A stretch of 64,000 nt of DNA from Sacculina carcini (Eukaryota; Arthropoda; Thecostraca; Sacculinidae), in contig OU696584.1 in the NCBI GenBank assembly GCA_916048095.2, positions 3,738,349-3,802,348 of the forward strand, in the 5' to 3' direction. Shown piece by piece: positions 24,191 to 36,899 of the stretch. How positions within the stretch are numbered: the first letter of the stretch is position 1; each line of letters opens with the position of its first letter. The notes below the pieces were generated by a model. That model had not been told where the DNA came from. It saw only the letters and a list, made by a program, of their open reading frames with translations, and made no database searches. The translations under genes were made by a program, and so were the position numbers.

Positions 24191-24514
24191 AAACACAGCA
24201 GTAGAGAAGGTTATGTTCGCGTGTAGTTTTGCGGGGGCAAAGCCTCACGGCCACGGCTGGCACACCGCAAGTCCGGCCGCCACACGGGTTAGAGGAGTAG
24301 GATGGCGACGTGAAGAACTCTCTTGAACCAGAAGTAGTGAGCGTAGATAGAAAGGGGTGAAGGACTTTGTACACCAAACAGCAAATTTGTGACAACACCA
24401 AACAGCACATGGTGGTTATAATCCTAGCAATCTCACCATGCTCTTGATTTTGCCTGTAATTAACATTAATAATAATAGGTCCATTCAGCCTAGCTACAAA
24501 CAAACGAGCAAACG

Positions 24515-24660
24515 TATATTTGTTATATCGCCTGTAAAACACAGGCGCACATGACGTCAACAAGGTACAACAAAGACAAACAAAAAGAAAACAAGTGGAC
24601 AAAGTGTAAATCGACTAAAGTACATATATAAACACCGAAACCAGCAGAATGTCACACAAA
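24515..24660 (-). mobile_element. LINE 3' UTR fragment
   Basis: Shares the CAGGCGATATAACAAATA block with the 3' UTR near 39090 of the LINE copy at 39085-40121. Short, boundaries approximate. Confidence 0.5.
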
Positions 24661-24668
24661 AGCGTAAA

Positions 24669-24692
24669 TACGCTTATGTGTGCATAAGCGTA
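24669..24692. repeat. 10-bp-arm hairpin
   Basis: TACGCTTATG, loop TGTG, CATAAGCGTA. It is followed by three CCTAA units at 24700-24714. Confidence 0.75.
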
Positions 24693-24748
24693 AGCATAAC
24701 CTAACCTAACCTAAGCGTATATATATCGCAGGGATATTCTCAATATAT

Positions 24749-24756
24749 ATTCTCGC

Positions 24757-24828
<72 letters not shown>

Positions 24829-24836
24829 GCGAGAAT
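24749..24836. repeat. 88-bp palindrome around a (TA)n core
   Basis: Left arm ATTCTCGCAGGGAT and right arm ATCCCTGCGAGAAT flank an uninterrupted TA run. A partial third copy of the arm (CGCAGGGATATTCTC) sits at 24727-24741. Confidence 0.88.
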
Positions 24837-25013
24837 GCAGGTATAGAGCACACAGATAACAGAGCCCAACACAACAACACACAAACATCATACAATGGAG
24901 AAACATACATACACAAGAACGGAAAACACACGCATGAAGCACATATACATAGAAGACAGAATTAGGAAACAATTAGACCTTATAATCAGTACTAATATAC
25001 ACAATATTATTAA

Positions 25014-27839
25014 CCCTTTAGTTACGGCGACCTGAATCCGCCGATGAATTTCGATTAAATTCCATGAACAATTCCAATTTCATCCCCTACGAAGATATTC
25101 GTTGGAATTTTTCCGGGAAAAAATTTTCTCATGGTTTTTTCGTTGGCGCCTTCTGGTACACAAAATCGGGTGTTTTTGATATGATTTGTATTGAACGCAT
25201 TTTTCTTCACGTTTAATAAATTTATGCCGATTAAAATTGAATCCAAGTGCCTAGAATATATATACACAAAATTATAAAAGAAAATACTCGAAAATACATG
25301 AATATACAGAGAAACACTCAATTGGGAAATACTATTTCACATGATATTTTTCACTACAAACTTTATGCAGTCTTTTTCTGCACTTCTCGCACATGTTATA
25401 TTGCTTGATGGGTTGGGTTGGGTTTAGCAATTCTTGTTCTCCCCTCTTCTTTGACTCGACTTACGGTTTGATGGGTCGGATGAACACCGTGAACGTTGCT
25501 GGCAATGGTGACCACGTTGCTGTCATTCTATTTGAGGCAAATAATTTGTCCGTTCAAACGGCAATCATAGTGGCCTCTTTCGCATTTCATTTTAGATGCC
25601 AGAGGACACCCCCCGTTCTGATATCTCGAATAGTTCCAGTGACAAGGAATCCTCTCTCTGTCAAATCGCTAAGCAGCATATAACTTGTGAAGAAGTTGTC
25701 CATGTACACGTCCACATGATCGTCCGCTTTTTAATTGCGGTAGCATTTACTACGTACGAACCCAGAGGTTGGTCTCAATGTTGGTCCTTCCCACAATAAA
25801 CCTCAAAATTATAGGGGTAACAGTTGAGAAGTACACGTCATCCATAACTTGTAGCCAAATCTTATGGGTTTTCCTCTCATGAATTGCTTGGTCCTTTGCT
25901 GTCCCCTGTACGGAGCCATCGATTCGTAAATGCTCAAGTTGGTGTGGAATATCCGAATTGCATGTAATTCTCCTTTAGCTTGTTGAGCAGTGGTAAACTA
26001 TTCGCGACTTTCGAATGTGCCAAGTTTTGGTTGTCAGCTACATGCAGGAACATCTTTAGTTTTCGAAACAGGTCTCTGGTCATTGTCTTTTGGCAGATTG
26101 CTGCGAAATCCTGACTTGTGTACCAATAGTCTTTTCTGTAGGCAGGTGATGATAACCACTGATGAGAAGAAGTCCCAAAAATTGCGCCATGCCATTAGCA
26201 TCCACGCAGGAGTTGACCTCGTTTTTATCGCGCGACGCATACAAATTTGTTTTTTCAGCAATGAATTATATCATTTCCATGCTGAAAAGGAGCTGGAAAA
26301 TATTGAATGCAGTATTTCCCTGGTGCTCCATCAGCATCATCATCATCGGAGAACTTTGGCCGGTTTCGGTGGTGTCATACCTACACTATCTCGGTTACTC
26401 CAGCGCTGCCCTTCAAACCCGGACTCGGATTTGTCAGAAGCGTGTTCGGATAAATGCATTTCTGCCATCCCTGGACCTATTCAGTGAGGAAATCGGGATC
26501 GAGTATGTTGCCATCGCCTTTCTCTTCACTCGGAATGTCTTGTTTTTCATCAGATGGAGGGAGAATCACAATATCATCCACCCCGGGAGAGTCACCCGCT
26601 TCCTCGATCGCAGTTTCTAAAAAGCGATGGACGTTGATGCATGGATCCCTGGGGAAAGACTGAAATATACCTAATCAAAACACTGCCTGGTACGAATTGT
26701 ATGAATTTGAACTCGTAAGAATTTCGTATGAATTTCAAATAATATAAATATGAAATACACATAACTGTATGAAAATGCTGGGCAAACTGCGCTGAGGAAG
26801 CTGAAAAAATGCGCTAGCAATGAATGAATCATTCAGGTCCACCTACTGTTCATCAGGATCAATCGCCGATAACGAGCTCATTTTCACAAATATGTACACC
26901 ATATTCGCACTTCACAACACCTCGACAGAAAATTACTACCACGAGTTTCCAAAGTGAGCATGAATATCATGCGTGGGACGCATGTCTCAAATCGTCACAC
27001 AGAATATTTGCTCAAGGAACTAACTGTCTGGGATATTCACCAACCCCGTCGATCGGCACGTACTGGTGTCTAACTTCTCATGAGCGTATATAGGAAGTTC
27101 ACGAGTGTTTATGCGGTAGATGAACACTATTTTAGCACCTATGACTTATATTTATTGCATGAATAAATTTAAAATGTCTCAATGGAAATTATTTAGCGCA
27201 ATTTTTTAGCAAGTTCTAATATAAGCGTGTTCACATGTGCCCAAATGAAAACCTATGAATGTCACTGCATAAAACTGCAAATTTCATGTGCCAGCATAGC
27301 GCTACATCAGCAAATACAGGATTGAGAATGCTTTTACGCTCCCAAGAGTCATAAACAACTATCTGAAATCATTTCCATGCGGAAAAAATATCACGTCGAA
27401 AAAAAGGTATTTTTGTGTACCAGAAGGTGCTAACGTTCCCATTTTGGGAACATATATTTCAAATTATTATTTTAGTCATTTTGAATTCAGCTATATTATA
27501 ATTCTTTCTTCAATGTAGACCTTCATTTGTCCTCTTTATGGACTAGAGAAATCTACTTGATGCTAATACCAGTTTGTATAAAATAAAACAAAAACCACTA
27601 AGTTGCAGATGTGTTGATTTTCGCCTTTATTAAACTTAATACAATTTTTTAACCTAAGCAAAATTTTCTATATATTATACAAATATTTTCAATATTTCTA
27701 TATACAAATATTTTCTATACAAAATCTACAGGATTTGAGCTTTATAATGATGTATTCAATTATACTGTAGCAGTTATAGGCTTTGAGTTATACTCCTCTA
27801 GTTCATGTTCCCAAAATCGGAACGTTAGTAACTAAAGGG
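25014..27839 (-). mobile_element. piggyBac transposon, decayed
   Basis: 2.8-kb element with 12-bp inverted ends CCCTTTAGTTAC, flanked by TTAA at 25010-25013 and 27840-27843, the piggyBac target. It carries a decayed transposase on the minus strand. Both flanks look like LINE D 3' sequence, so it inserted into that LINE. Confidence 0.9.
25330..26270 (-). pseudogene. piggyBac transposase pseudogene
   Basis: DDE transposase fragments on the minus strand: FLGLLLISGYHHLPTEK near 26130-26180, then in another frame KMFLHVADNQNLAHS near 26030, YMDNFFTSYMLLSDLTERG near 25690 (the region of a catalytic Asp), GHYDCRLNGQIICLK, and a C-terminal cysteine-rich part CEKCRKRLHKVCSEKYH near 25345-25395. At least one frameshift (near 26125) and several stops are present, so it is not functional. 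Upstream of 26270 the frame is hard to follow. Confidence 0.85.
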
Positions 27840-30360
27840 TTAAGACAGTAATAAGACTTAATGATAAAGTTATATTATGATAATAATGATATTGTTTTTT
27901 AAAGAGATATAGATTTGATTGAGCGTATTGAGGGATAAAGCCTATTGTAGATACGAGGTCCTAAGATAGAGAAACAACGATTGTAGGAAGGTTCAACTAG
28001 TAGAAAAGGATCGTTAGAAGACCTAAGAGAAAGAGATGAGGTTTTATAAGACAGAAGGTCAAACAGATACGCAGGCTTACGAAGATGAAGAGCTGAATGA
28101 ATAATTAAACAAATACGATACTAAATAGGAGCCTTAATGGGAAGTAACCTCAGTTTTTGTAAAATAGAAGAAAGCCAGAAGAAAGATTAAATATCATACG
28201 ACAGGCCTTATTAATAATAGATTGAATTTTCCTAAGCTTGCGGTGGTTGAGAGATAGTAGAAGAAAACAGCAATACTGAATTTTACTGAAGATGAATGAG
28301 TTAGCTAACTTGAAAGCACCAGAAATAGCAATATATCTACGAATGGAATAGATACGCCTGAGTTGGAAGTTACAGCACCTAATAATGTCAGACATGTGTG
28401 GATCAAAAGAAAGAGAGTTATCGGGTATGATACCATGACTACGTACTGAGCAGGATAGAGGTATACTAAGAGAAGTAGTGCTATAAGAAGATGGAAAGAG
28501 AATATACTTAGTCTTATCAGGATTTAGTTTGAGATGCCGAGTGAACGCCCAATTTTCAATATCAGCTAGAACAGAACTGACTGAAGAGTGAGAAATAGAC
28601 ACGGACGAGAAAAAGATTTGAATGTCGTCAGCGAATATTTGAAAGAACACATCGTGACGACGAAGAACTTTCCCTACGGAGGTAAGATACATATTGAAGA
28701 GGATAGGACCTAAGACAGAGCCTTGAGGTACACCACAAGTTAGAGGTTAGGCCTCACTACAAGAATCAGCATAGGTAGAAACAAACTGAAGTCTATCAGA
28801 AAGATAAGAGCGAGGGGAAAAGAGAGCTATGCCGCCAATGCCTAAATCCAAGAGAGTATCAATTAGAAGCAGATGATTAACAGTGTCAAATGCAGTAGAG
28901 AAGTCTAGTTGTATAAGTAGAACATCCTTGCCAGAGAGAGCAGATTTGAGAATAGAATCAAAGAGAAAAATTAGAGAAGTTTCTGTAGAGTGAAAGTGAC
29001 GGAAGCCGGACTGCTCAGGAAGAAATAAATTGTTAGATTCAAAATATTCAGATATCTGCATGTAGACAGCCATTTCGAGAACTTAGGACATCCAAGGAAT
29101 TCTAGAGATTGGTCTTTATTTAGAAAGCGTGTTAGGATCCAGATCAGATTTTTTAAGGATAGGGAGAATACTGGCAGTTTTAGATGCAAGAAATTCTCCC
29201 AGAGTGAAAGAAGCATTGATGAAATTAGCTAAGAAAGGAAGAAGTAATGCAATAGAGTGAGGAATCCTGGAAAAATCAATGGGACCGAGAGATGAAGAGT
29301 GAATTTGAACACGCCTTAAATAGTTCTACAATAAGAAACGGAAACTAAAGTAAAAGAGTGAGAAACAGAGGAGGGTAAGGACGGAGAGGATAATGGTAAA
29401 GCAGCAGGGAACAGGCAGCCAATTTTATCGATTTTGGACTGAAAGAAATTCATAAAAAGGAAGGTAACTGATTAGAGGCCAAATCAGGAAGGATAAGACT
29501 ACGGGAATTACCTAACATACTGGCTAAAAACTTCCACAGTATTTTAGAGTTAAGACACGAGGAAATTTTTGAATTATAGTAAGATTTTTTGGCGGAGTCG
29601 CAAAGAAGATGATGATGACGGCGAGCAGAACAGAAAGATTGCCAGGAAGAGTCAGTCTTGAGACGACGCCATTGGCGCTCAAGACGGCGAAGGGAGCTCT
29701 TAGAATTTTCAACATCAAAATTAAACCAAGGACAGCCAGTATTGGTGGAACGAAAGATGTTAACAGGAATAAGGGTTGATTTAAGAGAATTAAGGGAAGA
29801 GTTAAAGTATCCTAAGAGTGTCATAGTAGGTGACATATGAAGGAAAAATTCAGTAGAAAAATACAAGTGCATATTGATATAAAGAGAATCTAAATCAGCG
29901 TTACGATAATCCGAGAAACTAATAAGTTTGGGAGATTTGTAAGTGATAGGCAAGCGGGCAGAAAATTCAATTAATGAATGATTGAGGAATAAATAGGAAA
30001 AACAGTGATATCTCTAATAAGAACATCAGAATCGGAGAAAGAAAGGAGGAGATCAAGTGTGTGACCGTGAACATGAGTAGGACAGCATATATGATTACAA
30101 AGACCAAATGAGTCGATTAATTGTAAAAATGTAGAAGAACAAGACTTAAGATGAGGCGCATCAACCCAAAGGTTCAAGTCACCACAAATCACTATTCTAG
30201 AAGAGAACATAGGAAGAAGTGTGTCTATAAGAGAAGAAAACTCATCAAGAAAAATTGAGGAAGAAACAGAATTAAGACGATAAATGTTGATAATACATAC
30301 AGGAAGAGTATTTTTACCTAAAACCTTACAGCAAATATACTCAAATGACTTGATAGTTAT

Positions 30361-30603
30361 TGTGATCAAACTCCAAGCAGTACGAACAATAAGAATATAT
30401 TATATGCGAAACAATATTACAAGAACAATAACGCTTAAAAGTCTACGATTATTCTGTCTCTGACTTCCTATCACTTCCTCTCTCTCTCTTTCCCACTGCT
30501 TTTCAAATTCCTAACGGTCCATCAGTGTCCAATCACTTTGTCATAAAATCTATAACACACGTGACAACAATTACAACGCACTACACATAACAATTATACA
30601 ATA
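30361..30603 (-). repeat. 3' LTR of element E
   Basis: About 243 bp, starts TGTGATCAAACTCC. A purine-rich tract (minus AGGAGGGCG) adjoins its inner end. Confidence 0.87.
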
Positions 30604-30622
30604 CGCCCTCCTGATGTCCACA

Positions 30623-32150
30623 TCATCTTTCGTAGTCACTAAGCCACGCCGGTGATCGTCGCACCCGTGAAGATCTTCTTGGCAACAATAGTCCTGTTTC
30701 TGTTGCATCGCTGTTTCCACCATCATCCGTATCCGCATGCAGAATTTCAGAAGTCTGCTCACGATCCCCTGGTGCATCGTCTGTCTCCTCGTCATCGTCA
30801 CTTTCATCCGTTGTATCCAATAAACGGCGCACATCAAGTATATGACGAGACACACCGTCAACCTCAATGTTATTTCCTGAAATAACGCCAATTACTCTGC
30901 CTGGCTGCCAAAGCGACGTGCACTTGCCGTCTGCCGGTTTCACCAGAACAGTTTCACCCTGACGAATTCTGGTACTAGTGGTGTCATCCAATGTCGTTGG
31001 TTCTGCGCGAGGATGCCGCCATTGATATGAATGAATAATAGTAATTGGTGAACTAACGCGACTCTCGTTGCCAGTCGCGGCCAGGTTGTAAAAAACACAT
31101 CATCCAATGGTGATTTTCCGATGCGAGCTGCCATACGCTTAATTGTTCGGTGGTTTCTCTCAACCACACCGTTCCCTGCATGCCTATATGCAGCCCGGTA
31201 CCTCAAATTCACCCACCACTTACGTCATTTACCATTACATCATTACGTCATTACGTTATTCACCACCACATCACTCACACACACACACACTTCCTCTAAA
31301 ATTCTAACAACATCTCTCGAATTTTCAGACTCTACCCGACGCCACAGAGCAAAACGGCTTGGACCAAAATCAACAATTGTTAGGAAACATTTGCCGTTCC
31401 AGTGAGTCGTGTCAACAGACAACCTCAACCAGTTTTCACTCACAGTCAGCGCACCCGGCTCATGCTGTACTGGAGCTGGGTCGATACTGCGACATTGAGG
31501 GCAATGCTTCACACAATACTCCGCCTCTTTCCTTGTCACATCCGGGTTGACGAGCTTAGCCAGCTGCAGGGTTCTCTCCACACCGAAGTGGTGATCATTG
31601 TGCAGAGTGCTTACACTCACATTGCACCCCGGTGTTGGACTATTGCTGACACGTTTCTTGGTTGATCGTTTCTTCACGTTCCTCACTTTCTTAGTTGATC
31701 GTTGGTTCATCGTTTCTGGAACGTTTCTCTGGTGATCGCACTTCTCACCGTCAAACCAGGCTGAGAGGTCATCGTCGTCAACAGATAACTTATGCACGTT
31801 TAAACCTTGAGCAGAAGCACACACATTACGATGTATATTGAATTTCAATCCACGGTCATCAATACAAATTCCACCCATCTTGGTGATTATGTCCATGCAT
31901 ATAAGAACATACACTCCAGATATGAGCTGTTCTGCAACAATCACAGCAACTTTCACGCTTTTGTCCATCAGTTTGAGATATGCGCGAACCGGACCACCAC
32001 AACACACTTTGTCACCGTGAAATGTTACAATATTGCACCGCCCAGATCCATAAATACAAAACCGAGCTGATATCACCGTTTGAGAGCAGCCAGAATCAAT
32101 CAAAGCTCTCGCATCGTGTCCGTTAACCGTTGTATCAACAATAGGTAGCG
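30623..32150 (-). pseudogene. pol: Pol region of element E
   Basis: Read as a fossil. A protease-like part (IDSGCSQTVIS near 32090, LICMDIITKMGG near 31880) is followed by an integrase of the A type (HHFGVERTLQLAK near 31590, VDTTHWNGKCFLTIVDFG near 31390, GNGVVERNHRTIKRMAAR near 31140) and an acidic/basic tail. Several interruptions. The domain content is shorter than in A. Confidence 0.8.
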
Positions 32151-32189
32151 CCTTCAGTGCTACTTCGGGGGAGCCTCCGGCGCAGAAAC

Positions 32190-32872
32190 TCCCTTCTCAG
32201 TTTCCCGACACGGTACAATGCCTGGAGATATGGCCTTCTTCGCCACATGTCCAGCATGTTATCTTTCCCCGACGTTCCGGACAGAATCGTCCAAGATGAG
32301 GCCCACCGCACCTGAAGCATCGTCTCGTGACGTGTGCCGATTTTGCTCGTTGTTTCACTCTAGCAGCCACAGACACAACATAATGGTCTGCATACTCGGC
32401 CATTAGGCACCGCGCACGCTCTACAACGCTGCTCAGTGGAAGCCAATCTACATTTGTGAGAGCTCTCAGCTCACGAGACACAGCCGAAGGTAGACCCAAC
32501 ACGAACGCCCGCAATAGTACGCCATCAGACTCAATGGCAGCCAGCCGTGCCAATCTTCGCAGATGTTAAAAATACGTCCACTGGCTCGTCTCTCCATACA
32601 CGCCTCGTGAATTCCTCGTAGTCCTGAAATGCATTGATACTGAAAGCTGCCAACAACGTATTCTCAATTCTTTCGACGCAATGTTTGTCTTCCACATTCA
32701 TCTCTGCGAAGACAGCGAATGCTGCGCCCTCCAGGAACAATGGAATAATTTTTGCCACATCAGTTATTCCCTTGAGTTCGGCGACCAACTTGACCTTTGC
32801 CAACCACTGCGAGATATCGCCACTGCCGTCGTAGCAACGAATCATGTCACCAATCTTAACACTTGCAGACAT
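32190..32872 (-). pseudogene. gag: Gag region of element E
   Basis: Read as a fossil. A capsid-like N-terminus similar to A (IPLFLEGAAFAVFAEMN) and a knuckle pair CFRCGGPHLGRFC and CWTCGEEGHISRHC near 32210-32310. At least one break. Confidence 0.82.
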
Positions 32873-32889
32873 TTTTGGTCGAAATAGCT

Positions 32890-33130
32890 TGTGATCAAAC
32901 TCCAAGCAGTACGAACAATAATAATATATTATATGAGAAACAATATTACAAAAACAATAACGCTTAAAAGTCTACGATTATTCTGTCTCTGACTTCCTAA
33001 CACTTCCTCTCTCTCTTTCCCACTTTTTTTCAAATTCCTAACGGTCCATCAGTCTCCAATCACTTTGTCATAAAATCTACAACAAACGTGACAAAAATTA
33101 CAGCGCACTACACATAACAATTATACAACA
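32890..33130 (-). repeat. 5' LTR of element E
   Basis: 241 bp, partner of 30361-30603, followed by GTTAT. Confidence 0.88.
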
Positions 33131-33584
33131 GTTATATCTACACTACATAGATGGGCCTTAATAATATTTGAATTATAGACAAAAGAAACACCACCACCAG
33201 AACATTTAGTAGAATTAGAGACATTCATAGGGCGACAATTATGAAAAGCTGAGTAGCCAGCAGGAAGAGAGCTGTCAAAAGAGGATATTTCAGCAACAGA
33301 TAGCCACGATTCTATAACCAGAGAAATATCACAATAGGAAGAATGGACGCAAAAAGTGAAACTTTTGACATAATAGACCTGAAATTATATAAAGCATATT
33401 TTAATAAGCCAATTTCATTATTAGACTTAGAACGAGAAATCACTGGAAAAGAATCAGAGAGAGAAAAAGGACACTCATCAGCGGATGATGAGTTATCAGC
33501 AGAACGACGAGTGAAGATGAGATGTAGACTCGTTGTCGCTGGATGTGTACGAGACTGGTAGATCTGGCTGATTGTCAGACGTAT

Positions 33585-36500
33585 TCAGTTTCCCGGACGG
33601 CTGTCATCGCTGGTCTGGGTGCGATGGAAGACATGAGTCCTCGCCGAGATGAGACAGGGGCACGCAGGGTCGAATGACGAGTGGATGGCGTAGCCACGGC
33701 CAGCTCGCACACAGCTGGAGCATTTGCGCACATCGTTCAAGCGACACGACTTTGTGGCGTGTTTGCCTGCACACCAGCCACAAGTGTTCTCGCGGGCCTG
33801 GCACTTGTCAGCCGTGTGGCCGCTGGCACTTGGCACAAGTGACCCAGTAGCGGTCAAACACCACACACCGTCGGTCACCCAGGTACAAGTATCCGGACTT
33901 CATTACGATGTCACGGATGGCAGGAGAGACGGCGACAACAACTGTTTGGGAGTGGCCAGCAGACGTTTTCGAAAAAAGCACCTTGAAGTCAGATGCATGC
34001 TTGATGGCCGCTTTGACTTCAGCGTTTTTTCCGCACACAGCGTCGCGAATTTCAGTATCTGCGATGTCAGAACTGACTGACGTTATCGTGAGTTTGGGCA
34101 CGATCTTGCCACGGCAGGAAGCTTTGAAATGGCTGTCAGTCTTCATCACCAGCATCGCATTGTCGGCTGCTTTTGAGTCAGGGCGACTCACTTTGATTGC
34201 GCCACGCTTGGTTGTCTTCATCTTGACGATGGACACAGATTTGAGGGCATAAGAGACTCGTTTTTTGTCGAATGGAGCCTTGTCATGGGAGTGCACGATA
34301 ATCTCCCGTGTCACTGCCTGAGCGAATGAACGCGGATGTTGAATAGGCACTGCCTGCGCGTATGAGCGCGGATGTTGAACAGGCATCAGTGGCGGAGTCG
34401 GCATCAGTGGTGGAGTTGTTGTTGTTGATGTTCCTCAGGTTGTCTGGCCGAACAACCTCGAGCTCCTGAGGAAAGACACGGCAACGACTGGGTTGTTCCA
34501 CAGGTCCCTGATGGAATTGATTTTGTGTTGGCGTCTGAGTTGTATGTGTGCTGTGCAGTGTTCCATGATGTGTGCGATGGTGTGTGGTGCTGAATTGCAA
34601 TCGGGACAGGTGTCATCGATTGAGTGATTCAACCTTTTCTGATATGACAGAAGGGCATGATGACCGCATCTCAACCTGGCCAGATGCACCTTGTATTAGA
34701 GTGTGAGTGTGTTTTCTGATTTGTGTATGTCCGGTGGGTGTCTTTGTAGGAGTGTATTGTGTTGTAGTGAGTGTATGGCTTTCCTTGCGATCTGTGTGTG
34801 TGTTTCTTGATTGATGTGCGTGGGGGAGCTGGTAGAGGTGATGTGAAAATTTGTCTGTGGTAAAGTGTGCTTGGTGTTGTTTTTATGTTTCTGTTTGTGT
34901 TGTCTTGTGTTGTGAGGTGATGTAGTGGATGTGGTGTTGATGACTGCTGCAGCGAGTGTTTGTGTGCTTCTCATGTCTAGGTGGTGTGTCAGTTTGAGGA
35001 TTTTAGTTTCGTGATGGAGGTGGTCTACTGGTGTGGTGGCTGTGCATCATGTGATTGTTATGAGTGCGGTGTTTTGAAGTGTTTGAAGTGTGTTGGTGTG
35101 GCGTGTTGCGAGATTGCTAGCCCATGCGGGGCTAGCATATTCTATCCCGGGTCTGATGTATTGTTTGTATATGGTGGTTGTGGTGTCATTGTTGTGTCCG
35201 AAAGTTGTGTGTGAGAGTGCTTTCAGTGTGTTGAGGCGTGGGGTGACTTTGGTTTTGATGTGGGTGATGTGTTGTTTGAATGAGAGGTGTGTAACATATG
35301 TGACGCCTAGTATTTTTGGTGTGTGCGTGTGTGGGATGATCATGTTGTTGATGGTGATTTGTGGTGTGTAGTTGTGTTCGGATTTCCAGTTGGTGATGAG
35401 TGTGGCTGTGGATTTGGTAGGTGCAATGTTCAGTTGTTTTGTGGTGAACCATTGTTTTAGTGTGTTGATGTAAGGTTGTAGTGTGTGCACTGCTGTGTCG
35501 TGTGTCTGTGTGTGCTTGTGATTGTGATGTCGTCTGCATATGATGATATCTGTATGGATGGAGTGTTGGGTGCTGGCATGTCGTGTAGGTATAGGTTGAA
35601 TAGTGTTGGTGCTAAAAAGGAGCCCTGAGGGACTCCGTTTGTTATGTTGCGTGTGTGAGATGATTGTCCGTTGTACCTCACATGGGCGCATCTGCCAGCG
35701 AGGTAGTTGGCCAACCATCTCTTTGTGTGATTGTGAAGTGTGGTGTTTAGTATTTTGTTTGTGAGATTGTGTCGTGGAACTCTGTCGAAGGCTTTGCTGA
35801 TGTCGAGTGTTATGAGTAGTGTTCGGTGTGGTGGTTTTGTTGTGTTTATGTTATTCATCATGGTCTGTGTGAGTTTTGTGAGCAGTGTGGTTGTATAGTG
35901 CAGTGATCTGAAGCCGTGTTGTGATTGTGAGAGTGGGATGGTGTGCAGAGCAGTGTGATTGGACTATGTGAAGAAGGCAGCGTGGGATATGTGCCTTGTT
36001 TGTGTAGTGTGATGATGATGCCCGTTTTCCAGATGTGAGGTATTGTGTTGTGTGAGTAGCTGCAGTTAGATATGTTGGTGAGTGTCTGTATGCCTTGTGG
36101 TCCAAGATGTTTCAGATGGATGTTACTTATTCCATCTGGACCACAGGCTGATGCTTGTTTGATGTTGTGTATGATGTGTCGTGTCTGCGCATGTGTGAAT
36201 GGTGTGTATAGTGGATCTGTGCTGAATGTGTGTTTACGTCTGATGATTTTTCTGTCTTCTTGTGAAGGAGTGATATGGCTGATGTGTGAGTAATGATTAA
36301 TGAGTGTGTTTGCCTGTTGTTTATTTGATGGTACAGATGTTGTGTCGGTCGTGATGGCTGCGTGTGTGCGTGTTATATTGCTGTTTGAGAGTGTGATGCT
36401 TTTGAGGTGTTTGATCTGTGATCTAATGGTGGAGTTGACATCAGTGGCGGAATTGGCAGCAGCGGAGGCTTCGGGCTGGTCATCCGTTGCAGCTGGACCT

Positions 36501-36810
36501 TAATTCCGCTGATAGTCTTGGTCAGCTGCGCGAGAGATTGGCTCTCGGTCGAAAATGATTGGCCCATGTTCACCATGTTTTTTTTGTCGGCGGTTGTAAT
36601 GCCAAGGCTGTCCAGCCATTCCTGCATTTCTGCAATGTTGCAGTCACGAGCGAGAGTGCAACTTTCACACGTGAAGGAAGCCCTGGTGGTGAAGAAATTC
36701 ATGGCCATATACTCGGGCATTCGGCTGCATCTCACATGCACGTATTGTTTGCATTGTGAACAAAATAACGCACAGGCAGTCACGGCCATTTTGCACGTGG
36801 TACAAATTGA
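33585..36810 (-). pseudogene. ORF1 of LINE D: PHD finger and zinc knuckles
   Basis: Two blocks separated by LINE F. The N-terminal block (36810-36430) has a PHD-like finger, CTTC-KMAVTA-CALFCSQC-KQYVH-VRC...FTCESC (C-x2-C...C-x2-C-x4-H-x2-C...C-x2-C), followed by a Leu/Ser-rich possible coiled coil (QSLAQLTKTISGIKVQLQ). The C-terminal block (34404-33585) has an RNA-binding-like stretch and CCHC-type knuckles (CAKCQRPHGHTADKC, CGWCAGKHATKSC, CSSCVRAG) near 33640-33830, crossing a frameshift at about 33810-33870. LINE ORF1 proteins bind element RNA. PHD fingers are known in ORF1 of CR1-type elements. Confidence 0.75.
34408..36437 (-). mobile_element. Jockey-like LINE F, 5'-truncated, with 11-bp duplication
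   Basis: A 2-kb insertion in ORF1 of LINE D. The 11-bp duplication TGGTGGAGTTG is at 34408-34418 and 36427-36437. The 3' end on the minus strand is CAGACAACCTGAGGAACAT plus CAACAACAACAA. It encodes the pre-RT region (SACGPDGISNIHLKHLG, near 36130) and RT motifs (DISKAFDRVPRHNL, NGVPQGSFLAPTLFN, SYADDITITS near 35540). A Cys/His end (CPDCNSAPHTIAHIMEHC near 34600) precedes a WNNP motif. The frame shifts several times. Copy G at 40689-41826 is its sibling. Confidence 0.88.
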
Positions 36811-36899
36811 GCAGTCAAGAGGGGAAGCAACGCGGGACGATTGAAGCCCGATGGCTTGGTGATCGCGGCCATGACGGGCACGATAAGATCACAAGCACA

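Larger units (their letters stand above)
30361..33130 (-). mobile_element. LTR element E, related to A, broken
   Basis: Fossil. LTRs lie at 30361-30603 and 32890-33130 and differ at about 12 of 241 positions, so it is older than A. The target duplication GTTAT is at 30356-30360 and 33131-33135, inside the LINE D endonuclease. Gag starts at 32872 (MSASVKIGDMIRCYDGSGD). Pol shows protease-like and integrase regions of the A family. CGAAATAGCT (32880-32889) abuts the 5' LTR. Several breaks, and shorter than A. Confidence 0.88.
27902..33540 (-). pseudogene. ORF2 of LINE D (endonuclease, reverse transcriptase)
   Basis: The endonuclease starts near 33400 with IESWLSVAEISSFDSSLPAG and SGGGVSFVYNSN. 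Directly across element E it continues with ITIKSFEYICCKVLGKN, VICGDLNLWVD (active-site Asp/Asn) and HGHTLDLLLS near 30060. A linker at 29450-29953 is followed by the RT: LDFSTAFDTVNHLLL (28890), GVPQGSVLGPILFNMY (28700) and FADDIQIFFSS (28630). The C-terminal tail ends YNRLYPSIRSIKSISL at 27902. The frame shifts at several points (for example near 33360, 29450, 28745). CR1/L2 assignment rests on the RT motifs and on the tail of sibling copies. Confidence 0.82.
27844..36810 (-). mobile_element. LINE D (CR1/L2-like) carrying two nested insertions
   Basis: A long non-LTR element on the minus strand. ORF1 runs from about 36810 to 33585 and is split by LINE F. ORF2 starts near 33540 and ends near 27902, split by LTR element E. 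Beyond the stop the 3' UTR meets the piggyBac at 27839 and probably resumes left of 25009. ORF2 carries an APE-type endonuclease and a reverse transcriptase. Several frameshifts make it inactive. The 5' UTR may extend into the CA-rich stretch up to about 37140. Confidence 0.8.

Noticed and set aside
24700-24714. CCTAA repeats as telomeric DNA
   Set aside because: Only three units; far too short and surrounded by LINE debris.
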